Below, one piece after another: positions 1-4,669 of a stretch of 6,066 bases of DNA. Position numbers and translations under genes: made by a program. Source of the stretch: Methanomicrobium sp. Its GTDB lineage: Archaea; Halobacteriota; Methanomicrobia; Methanomicrobiales; Methanomicrobiaceae. The stretch's first letter is position 1, and each line of letters begins with the position of its first letter. The stretch is from assembly GCA_017553245.1 (NCBI GenBank), contig JAFZMT010000119.1, positions 1 to 6,066 of the forward strand. The letters run 5' to 3'. The notes beneath the pieces are model-generated. The model was not told the DNA's origin. It ran no database searches and was given only the letters and a program-made list of their open reading frames with translations.

Positions 1-249
1 CCCCGAACTGCTGCCGAACGACGACTCGAACATCCCCGAATTATCCGAGGGCCTTTCCCTTCGCCCTCTCTCGGCATCGTTCCTCATCCCCCCTTTTCCC
101 GCGTATGAACCTGTTCCCCCTGATTCATTGCCGAAATCGTCTATTATTCCTTCCGAGCGCTGACCTGTGACGCGTGATCTCTTGTCGGGTTTGATGCTTC
201 CCGTGAACGCCTCGTCAAGACCGCCGGATATTATATTCTCTCGTGGCAT
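1..249 (-). CDS. Unrecognised hydrophilic protein, N-terminal part only (3' end outside window)
   Basis: An ATG at 249 opens a frame of 83 codons with no stop before the left edge; an in-frame TAA lies a short way upstream and no other usual start lies between, so 249 is the natural start. The protein begins MPRENIISGGLDEAF and continues as a hydrophilic stretch rich in Gly, Ser, Asp, Glu and Arg (for example GGTGSYAGKGG and SSFGSSSG), with no membrane segment, signal peptide or recognisable domain. That composition suggests a disordered N-terminal region ahead of a folded domain lying outside the window. Codons end mostly in G or C, like the neighbouring genes, which supports real coding. 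No Shine-Dalgarno is visible; a box-A-like CTTAATAT at 274-281 lies about 30 nt ahead, so the mRNA may be leaderless. It lies downstream of the PAS regulator on the same strand, with a T-tract terminator between, so it is probably a separate unit. Function unknown. Confidence 0.55.
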   Translation of the reverse strand, partial: MPRENIISGGLDEAFTGSIKPDKRSRVTGQRSEGIIDDFGNESGGTGSYAGKGGMRNDAERGRRERPSDNSGMFESSFGSSSG

Positions 250-271
250 GTTGTAAAGTATGGATCTCGAA

Positions 272-281
272 GGATATTAAG
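272..281 (-). promoter_or_regulatory. Box-A-like element ahead of the left-edge gene
   Basis: On the minus strand the sequence reads CTTAATATCC, close to the archaeal TATA consensus YTTAWATA. Its centre is about 28 nt from the ATG at 249, the distance expected between box A and a transcription start. This predicts a transcript starting at or very near the start codon. Motif match only; A+T-rich DNA gives such matches by chance. Confidence 0.35.
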
Positions 282-315
282 ATTGGGTAATTGGCTGATA
301 TTGCGCTGAAATCGC

Positions 316-332
316 AAAAAAAGAACCAAAAA
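316..332 (-). terminator. T-tract terminator downstream of the PAS regulator gene
   Basis: Read on the minus strand, five T are followed after a GGTTC interruption by seven T (A7 at 316-322 and A5 at 328-332 on the plus strand). Paired T tracts on the non-template strand are the usual archaeal termination signal. They lie about 110 nt beyond the stop of the PAS gene and before the next start at 249, which fits ending that transcript. No stable hairpin precedes them. Confidence 0.5.
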
Positions 333-440
333 GATTTTCTATCGGCAGTCGGTGCCGGGGTTTTCGAGGTGCGGGAGACAGCGGCGGTGCAGGATGGGCG
401 GTACGGGAGGTGGTGAGTGTGCGGTGTCGACGGTGCCGGT

Positions 441-2204
441 TCAGTTCTTCGGCGTTGCTGAGGTTACAACCGCGACAACCTCGCCTTTCGGGTTCTTAAG
501 AAGGGAGTTCTGCCAGATGACGTCTGTCGCAGTGCCGTCTTTTCGGACCGCAACCCCTTCGGCACTCGGATTAAGAGGGATTTTTCCCGAAACGGCGTCC
601 TCAAAGCGTCTCTTAAGTTCCTTTGATCTCTCTTTTGGGACAACGGTCGTGAACCAGTCGGCGCCTATTATCTCATCTTCCCTGTAGCCGAGGAGGTCGC
701 AGCCCGTCCTGTTGAGTCTCTTGATTGTGCCGTCCGTGTTGATTACCGCAATCATGACGCCCGCCAGGTCCAGATAGCTCTGTGCCTCGTCTCGCTGTGC
801 GACAAGGGCTTCCTGACTGCGTTTTTCCTCGGTGATGTCCTCAAGGATTGTCAGAATATACTCCAGAGCGTTGTCGATTCCGAATATGGGAACTTTTCTG
901 ACCTTTAAGACGTGCTCGGCACCGTTTACCTTCAGGGTAAGTTCGGGCATGAAAACCGGCACCTTGTCCGCGGCAATCGATCTGTCGCCGGCGGCGAAGA
1001 ACTCGGTCACTTTGTCGGGGAAAAGCTCAAAGCCCATCTTGCCGACGCTGTCTTTGGCGACGATATCGAAGAATTTCTCGGCGGCGCTGTTAAAGTGGAC
1101 GTAGGTGCCGTTTCCGACTTCCTTTACGACCACCATGGACGGGATATTGTCGACGATTGAAAATAAGAAGGATTTCCACTTGAAAAGTCCTTTTACAGCC
1201 CTGTCGCGTGCGGAGATGTCGCGCCCGACTACGCGGTATCCCGTGAGCATTCCTATCTCGTCGAACTTCGGCGTGATTGAAAGCTCCATCTTAATCTGAC
1301 GTCCGGCGGCGTCTTTTCCCTCCCTGCCGCTCTTACCCCCATTAGCGTCATTGTCGCCCATGCCGTCCTTACCGTATCCCGCATCCTTTTTTACGGTGAA
1401 GTTGCATTCCAGCAACTCAGAGCGGGAGTTCTGACGTGCGGACTGCATGGCGGCTCTGAATCGCTCGCCGCAGACGGGGTCCATGTATTTGAAGAGGGAG
1501 TTGCCGACGGTCTCATCCGGTGACAGCCCCGTTATCTCCTTAATCTTCGGGCTTGCGTAGAGGAGGTCGCCGGCGTCGTTGATGTCCAGAATCGTGTCGT
1601 TTATCTCTTCGACAAGGGATCTGAAGTTGCGCTCGCTGTTTAAGAGCGCTTCCGTGGCGCGCTTTTCTTCGGTTGTGTCCTCAAGCATTATCGTCACGCC
1701 CGGCGAAGAGTCGTTGAGGACGGTGGGAATTATCTTAATTTTATAATAGCGCTCTTCAAGGTCGCGGAATATTTTAATCTCGTCGACCGTCTCTTCGCCG
1801 TCAAGAGCGCTCTTCATGCGCTCATTGATGATGGGGTGGTCAAAGCCGACGAGGGGCGAGTTGCGCAGCTCTTTGCCGACGATCTCATCGCGGTCCACCT
1901 TGAGAAGTCTGCAAAGGGCGTCGTTTACCTGAACCACGCATAAGTCGCTGTCGATTATTGCGACCATGTCCGATGAGAAGTTGAGCATCGCCGACAGAGG
2001 GGCGCGCTGTGATATGAAGAAGACTTTGGCTTTGCCGTAGGTCTTCATATCGACCTGACCCGATACTCTGAGGATGTCGAGATAGCGGGATACCGTGTTT
2101 CGGTTGACGCCGATTTTATCCGCAATGTCCGAGACGGACATGCCGCGTGGCGTTTCCTTTAAGACCTCGAGTATGCCCGACAACTCATCTGCGTAACTGT
2201 CCAT
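441..2204 (-). CDS. Winged-helix and four-PAS-domain sensor/transcription regulator without kinase domain
   Basis: 587 aa. Residues 1-66 form a winged helix-turn-helix: helix two around 24-31, recognition helix around 33-45 (VNRNTVSRYLDIL), wing around 50-64. Four PAS/PAC modules follow, at about 72-182, 190-335, 345-465 and 472-587. The first and third end in typical PAC tails (EDTTEEKR, EDITEEKR) that lead through helical linkers into the next module; the second ends in GRDIS. Residues about 272-303 are a Gly/Asp/Lys-rich insert inside PAS2, probably a disordered loop. There is no histidine kinase, GGDEF or receiver domain and no membrane segment, and the protein stops right after PAS4. The likely role is a cytoplasmic one-component regulator that senses a small ligand or redox state through PAS and binds DNA through the wHTH. 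Such wHTH-PAS proteins are common in Methanomicrobiales. The ATG at 2204 is chosen because the wHTH begins a few residues later; no Shine-Dalgarno is seen. Ligand and targets cannot be read from the sequence; no conserved haem- or flavin-binding motif was recognised. Confidence 0.88.
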   Translation of the reverse strand: MDSYADELSGILEVLKETPRGMSVSDIADKIGVNRNTVSRYLDILRVSGQVDMKTYGKAKVFFISQRAPLSAMLNFSSDMVAIIDSDLCVVQVNDALCRLLKVDRDEIVGKELRNSPLVGFDHPIINERMKSALDGEETVDEIKIFRDLEERYYKIKIIPTVLNDSSPGVTIMLEDTTEEKRATEALLNSERNFRSLVEEINDTILDINDAGDLLYASPKIKEITGLSPDETVGNSLFKYMDPVCGERFRAAMQSARQNSRSELLECNFTVKKDAGYGKDGMGDNDANGGKSGREGKDAAGRQIKMELSITPKFDEIGMLTGYRVVGRDISARDRAVKGLFKWKSFLFSIVDNIPSMVVVKEVGNGTYVHFNSAAEKFFDIVAKDSVGKMGFELFPDKVTEFFAAGDRSIAADKVPVFMPELTLKVNGAEHVLKVRKVPIFGIDNALEYILTILEDITEEKRSQEALVAQRDEAQSYLDLAGVMIAVINTDGTIKRLNRTGCDLLGYREDEIIGADWFTTVVPKERSKELKRRFEDAVSGKIPLNPSAEGVAVRKDGTATDVIWQNSLLKNPKGEVVAVVTSATPKN

Positions 2205-2239
2205 ATATGTCTTATTTTATTTGTAAATCCGCATTACTT

Positions 2240-2311
2240 ATTGCTTTCGTTAATGCATGTTACAATGCATATTTCAATGATTCACACAATGCAAAGTATA
2301 ATGCTAAGCAT
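2240..2311. repeat. Six imperfect 12-bp tandem units, core AATGCA
   Basis: The core AATGCA or a close variant begins at 2252, 2264, 2276, 2288 and 2300, exactly 12 bp apart, with a weaker unit (ATTGC) at 2240. The six bases after each core vary. The last unit is part of a perfect 13-bp dyad, AATGCT-A-AGCATT, at 2300-2312. The array ends about 36 bp upstream of the PAS regulator start. Regularly spaced half-sites next to a regulator gene suggest an operator, possibly for the wHTH protein itself; that role is inference. Confidence 0.75.
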
Positions 2312-2322
2312 TAGACAATATT

Positions 2323-2330
2323 TTTATATA
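2323..2330 (+). promoter_or_regulatory. Consensus archaeal box A (TTTATATA), plus strand
   Basis: TTTATATA, inside a longer run TTTTTATATAC, is an exact match to the archaeal TATA consensus. An A-rich stretch (GACAATAT) lies directly upstream where the BRE would sit. It predicts a plus-strand start near 2349-2355. No annotated plus-strand gene follows for over 2 kb. It could also serve the minus strand (TATATAAA) as promoter of the PAS regulator gene, which would give a leader of about 100 nt carrying the 12-bp array. Confidence 0.5.
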
Positions 2331-2348
2331 CTTGTGAATTCAATATTT

Positions 2349-2443
2349 ATGTGCAATACCGTGAGAACCATCCCACTGAGTAATCGCGGGTAAAAACCTC
2401 TACAAAGCCGTGCGGGCAGGATCCCTCCCGCAGCCGGCGGGAG
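2349..2443 (+). ncRNA. Possible small RNA or mini-ORF transcript with two alternative hairpins
   Basis: The stretch begins at the place where transcription would start from the box A at 2323-2330. An ATG at 2349 opens a 14-codon frame, MCNTVRTIPLSNRG, ending in TAA at 2391-2393. The GC-rich end can fold two ways that exclude each other. CTCCCGC (2425-2431) pairs with GCGGGAG (2437-2443) around a 5-nt loop. Alternatively CCCGC plus CCT (2424-2431) pairs with GCGGG plus AGG (2412-2420). The GC content stands out from the A+T-rich surroundings, as archaeal structured RNAs often do. No known RNA family was recognised, no C/D or H/ACA boxes fit, and no clear T-tract terminator follows at once. The ends are guesses. 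Confidence 0.22.
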
Positions 2444-2589
2444 AAGAGCAAGCATCCGATTGCCGATAAAATTTCACCGCCAAATAAAACCGATTGCAGA
2501 AGTTCATTGCATCACAGGCAAAAAAGGCAGAATTCCGCCAAGGATAGACTACCATAATTCCTGAAACTCAAGCATTCCATAATTCATCA

Positions 2590-2621
2590 CAAAAGTCATA
2601 TGCAACACTCCGTGACTTTTG
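2590..2621. repeat. 9-bp perfect inverted repeat with 14-nt loop
   Basis: CAAAAGTCA at 2590-2598 is matched by TGACTTTTG at 2613-2621. It could form a hairpin in RNA from either strand or be a spaced protein-binding dyad. No T tract follows on either strand, so it does not look like a terminator, and no gene start lies nearby. Role unknown. Confidence 0.6.
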
Positions 2622-2921
2622 CATTAAACCTCTGTAAGCTTGACGGAATTTGCCCTGCCAAATCAGAACACACGAATTCACCATAACACCTTAAACTATA
2701 CCCTCTACCCCATAATTGCAAACACACAAAACCTGCAAACCGGCAATACCTGAGCCGTAAATTGCAAAAAAACACACGTACCATAGCAGTATCAACTGTA
2801 CACCGAAATCAGAACCATTAACATATTTTTCACCTCATAAACCGACAGACAAGGTTGAGCAAGGACCGATTCTGCCGGTTTTCCGTATATATCGTTAACA
2901 AGGGAGAGCGGAGGCTGTTCT

Positions 2922-2993
2922 GTTTTCGCTTCCGTTTTCAATTCTGTTCTCAATACTGTATTCAATTCAGTTCTCACTTCTGTATTCACTGCC
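2922..2993. repeat. Six imperfect 12-bp tandem units, core GTTYTCAATTCT
   Basis: Units begin with GT at 2922, 2934, 2946, 2958, 2970 and 2982. All six carry TTC or CTC at positions 4-6, with variation mainly at positions 3 and 7-12. Examples are GTTTTCAATTCT (2934) and GTATTCAATTCA (2958). Three 8-bp units of the form CAYTGCCT or CACTTACT follow directly (2987-3010). The period is a multiple of three, and on the minus strand a GTG frame at 2989 reads it as a four-residue repeat (xTEx), but that frame lacks other signs of coding. The array lies downstream of the propeller gene terminator. Confidence 0.75.
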
Positions 2994-3026
2994 TCATTGC
3001 CTCACTTACTGTTTAAAGCGAGGTTA

Positions 3027-3041
3027 TTAATTTCGAATTAA
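3027..3041. repeat. 15-bp palindrome TTAATT-TCG-AATTAA
   Basis: This is a perfect 6-bp inverted repeat around TCG, in A+T-rich DNA between the propeller gene terminator and the 2922-2993 array. It could be chance in such sequence, or a protein-binding site. No gene start lies close to it. Confidence 0.4.
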
Positions 3042-3091
3042 AAAAGTTCAAATCGAAAAATCTGAAAAATAAGGCATTAAAAAATAAAAAC

Positions 3092-3127
3092 TGAAAAATG
3101 TGAAAAAACATCGGATTAAAATCCGAT
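3092..3127 (-). terminator. Hairpin plus T-tract terminator of the propeller gene
   Basis: A perfect inverted repeat, ATCGGAT (3110-3116) and ATCCGAT (3121-3127), extends by one T-A pair to 8 bp with a 2-nt loop. On the minus strand it is followed directly by six T (3103-3108) and then by further T runs to about 3040. It begins 4 nt beyond the stop codon at 3132-3134. Position, stem and T tracts all fit termination of the minus-strand propeller transcript. Confidence 0.8.
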
Positions 3128-3131
3128 TCAA

Positions 3132-4439
3132 TCACTCATTCTTTCTTCCAACCAGAGCAAGAACGCCGCAGGCACCGGCAAGCGCCGCAAAGACCGAAGT
3201 CACCGCAAATCCCGGAGACTGCTTTGCGCCGGACTGTGCGGGTTTAACCGGCTTAGACGGCTCGGTCTTAATAATTACGCTGTTTCCGGTATCCTCATCG
3301 TATAAGAGAGTGAGCAGGCTGTTATCCGAAAGCGGTTGGATACTTCTTACACGCATTGTGTCAAAACTCTTCAACCAGTCAACATTGCCCGCGGAATCGG
3401 TCTTGACAACGACATGCTCAACTTCTTCGGGACCTTTTGTCTTTCCGCATAAGAGGAAAAGACCGCCGTCAGCCGCTTTCTGAATATTGTAGATGAAGTC
3501 GACCTCATTCATTGCCTTCTTGGATATTGCCCTGCCGTCTTTATCGAGTATGACAAGATAGGGCTGATAGACGGCATCCGCTTCTCCCTCAGACCCTTCG
3601 GCAACCTCACCCATAGGTGACTCAAGAGCGCCTACCGCGTATCCGCCGTCACCCATCGCCGCTACCGAGGTAAAGAAAATCGAGACATTTTCGGTCTGAT
3701 ACTGCTGATTCCATACGTCGCCGCCGGTCGCGTTAATCTCCATTGCAAAGGCGCGATAGGCGTTTTCATAGTAAATCGGGTCTACGTAACCCGTAACAAC
3801 GTATTTGCCGTCATTTCCGGTCTGAACCGACCGGAGTCTGAACTGACCGCCGCCGGCGGGGTTACCGAGAGAGCGGTTCCAGACTTCCTGACCGTCCGTG
3901 CCTACCATGGTCAGGAATGACTGGAGGAAATCGCCGCCCATGAGGACATTGCCGTCGTCGAGGACTTCAATCGAGGAAATGGCGCCCAAAGGCACGTGAT
4001 AAGTCCAGACCTCACGCGCATCGGCGGAAGCATTCTCGAGCTTTATGAGGTTTTCGCCGTCCGTGAAGAGATATACGCTGCCGTCGGGGGATTTCTCAAC
4101 GAATCTGACGCTTCCCTCGGCATCGCCGCCCGAGATCTTCTTTACCCAGACGATATTGCCGGATTTGTCCAGTCCGAAGACAGCCCTGCCCGAGTCGTCT
4201 TTACCGCCCGCAATATAAGTGCCGTCGGGCATCTGCACTATCGATGAGATTGTGACATTGCTGACGGTGGAATTGTCATCGCAGTAGGTTGAGATATACT
4301 CAATCCATTCATATTCGGGACCGCTTCCTGTCCCAGCCGCCGGTGCGGCAGATGCCGCAGACGCCGCACATATGCCGCTTAAAAGGAGCAATACGGCAAG
4401 TGCGGGGAGATACATTTTATAAGAACCTTTAATTCCCAT
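3132..4439 (-). CDS. Secreted seven-repeat beta-propeller protein with PGF-CTERM-like archaeosortase anchor
   Basis: 435 aa. Residues 1 to about 32 are a signal peptide: Lys4 and Lys8, a hydrophobic core (LPALAVLLLL), then an Ala-rich region with AxA-type cleavage sites. The body holds seven degenerate repeats built around Asp-Gly turns at about 71, 118, 161, 209, 263, 323 and 371. Each is followed by a Gly-rich strand and most by a V-W strand (IVWVKK 96-101, VWTYH 144, VWNRS 186, VWNQQ 242, VDWLK 353). This is the pattern of a beta-propeller of the PQQ/WD type. Six Asn-X-Ser/Thr sequons (56, 61, 136, 188, 236, 251) suggest S-layer-style glycosylation. The C-terminus is a Pro/Lys linker, then SPGF at 408-411, a hydrophobic helix and Arg-Lys near the end. 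That matches PGF-CTERM signals, which archaeosortase A processes to attach a lipid anchor. The protein is therefore probably displayed on the cell surface; its ligand or role is unknown. GGTGA sits 4 nt ahead of the ATG at 4439, which fixes the start. Domain family is by pattern only. Confidence 0.87.
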   Translation of the reverse strand: MGIKGSYKMYLPALAVLLLLSGICAASAASAAPAAGTGSGPEYEWIEYISTYCDDNSTVSNVTISSIVQMPDGTYIAGGKDDSGRAVFGLDKSGNIVWVKKISGGDAEGSVRFVEKSPDGSVYLFTDGENLIKLENASADAREVWTYHVPLGAISSIEVLDDGNVLMGGDFLQSFLTMVGTDGQEVWNRSLGNPAGGGQFRLRSVQTGNDGKYVVTGYVDPIYYENAYRAFAMEINATGGDVWNQQYQTENVSIFFTSVAAMGDGGYAVGALESPMGEVAEGSEGEADAVYQPYLVILDKDGRAISKKAMNEVDFIYNIQKAADGGLFLLCGKTKGPEEVEHVVVKTDSAGNVDWLKSFDTMRVRSIQPLSDNSLLTLLYDEDTGNSVIIKTEPSKPVKPAQSGAKQSPGFAVTSVFAALAGACGVLALVGRKNE

Positions 4440-4443
4440 ATCT

Positions 4444-4448
4444 TCACC
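4444..4448 (-). promoter_or_regulatory. Shine-Dalgarno GGTGA of the propeller gene
   Basis: GGTGA on the minus strand ends 4 nt before the ATG at 4439 and matches the archaeal anti-Shine-Dalgarno region. It favours this start over the internal ATG eight codons later, and it is the only clear ribosome binding site among the starts in this window. The propeller mRNA therefore has a leader, unlike the probably leaderless neighbours. Confidence 0.75.
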
Positions 4449-4449
4449 G

Positions 4450-4515
4450 AAATTTTACAGATTTTTTACAGATTATTTGCAGATAACTTACTGATAACTT
4501 ACAGATAATAATCTG
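4450..4515. repeat. Six imperfect 11-bp tandem units, core ATnnnTTACAG
   Basis: Units end in ACAG, GCAG, ACTG or TCTG at 4460, 4471, 4482, 4493, 4504 and 4515, exactly 11 bp apart. Examples are ATTTTTTACAG (4461) and ATAACTTACAG (4494). The array begins just upstream of the propeller gene ribosome binding site and lies in its probable leader or promoter. The last unit overlaps two inverted repeats: CAGAT-AATA-ATCTG at 4502-4515 and ATAATAA-TCTG-TTATTAT at 4505-4522. The 11-bp step is close to one DNA turn, so the units face the same side of the helix. Confidence 0.8.
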
Positions 4516-4540
4516 TTATTATTGTAATTAATCATGTTTA

Positions 4541-4618
4541 CCTTTTGAGTACATCTTTTGAGTATCATTTTCGAGTGTCATTCTTAAGTGTCATTTTTGA
4601 GTATCATTTTCGAGTGTC
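4541..4618. repeat. Six imperfect 13-bp tandem units, core ATTTTYGAGTRTC
   Basis: Units begin at 4541, 4554, 4567, 4580, 4593 and 4606, exactly 13 bp apart. ATTTTCGAGTGTC is present identically at 4567 and 4606, and ATTTTTGAGTATC at 4593 differs by two transitions. The GAGT core is kept in five units and is AAGT in one. The array ends about 20 bp before the box-A-like element of gap, where an upstream activator or repressor would bind, so a role in gap control is plausible but inferred. Confidence 0.82.
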
Positions 4619-4638
4619 ATACCTTTACAATGACATTC

Positions 4639-4646
4639 TTTATGAT
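4639..4646 (+). promoter_or_regulatory. Box-A-like element of gap
   Basis: TTTATGAT, continuing into ATTC, resembles the archaeal TATA box with one mismatch. Its centre is about 27 nt ahead of the gap ATG at 4670, which predicts a transcript starting at or close to the start codon. The only Shine-Dalgarno-like string between them is a weak GTGA at 4655-4658, 11 nt from the ATG, so leaderless initiation is likely. Confidence 0.45.
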
Positions 4647-4669
4647 ATTCAAGCGTGATAATTTAAGTA

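Larger units (their letters stand above)
2205..3131. other. Long gene-poor intergenic region (927 bp)
   Basis: This lies between the start of the PAS regulator gene and the stop of the propeller gene, both on the minus strand. It is much more A+T-rich than the genes. In order it holds a 12-bp tandem array with a dyad (2240-2312), a strong plus-strand box A (2323-2330) with a GC-rich hairpin zone downstream (2412-2443), a 9-bp inverted repeat (2590-2621), a second 12-bp tandem array (2922-2993), a palindrome (3027-3041) and the terminator of the propeller gene (3092-3127). The frames open here (for example minus 2596-2784 and 2792-2989) have poor codon use and no recognisable protein character. 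Between about 2450 and 2900, apart from the inverted repeat, nothing functional was recognised. Confidence 0.7.

Noticed and set aside
350..420. G-rich plus strand considered as a G-quadruplex
   Set aside because: The runs of three or more G are separated by loops that are mostly too long for a stable structure.
352..1299. Plus-strand frames opposite the PAS regulator gene
   Set aside because: They are antisense shadows of a well-supported coding gene with clear PAS and wHTH domains.
2510..2589. GTGATGA (minus strand, 2583-2589) considered as the C box of a C/D guide RNA
   Set aside because: No CTGA D box or D' box was found at the required distance downstream on that strand.
2596..2784. 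Minus-strand open frame of 62 codons in the long intergenic region
   Set aside because: The protein is rich in Cys, Arg and aromatic residues with no family likeness, codon use is unlike the real genes, and no ribosome binding site or placed box A was seen.
2792..2989. Minus-strand GTG frame of 65 codons with xTEx repeats
   Set aside because: The repeat is explained by the 12-bp DNA array; the rest of the frame looks non-coding and the GAGG-like string is only 2 nt from the GTG. Kept only as a finding.
4365..4439. Propeller N-terminus considered as a lipoprotein signal because of Cys24
   Set aside because: The residues before the Cys (SGIC) do not fit a lipobox, and the C-terminal PGF signal already gives a way of anchoring.
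2240..4618. Tandem arrays considered as CRISPR arrays
   Set aside because: Units are only 11-13 bp, directly adjacent and imperfect, with no unique spacers, and no cas genes are present.
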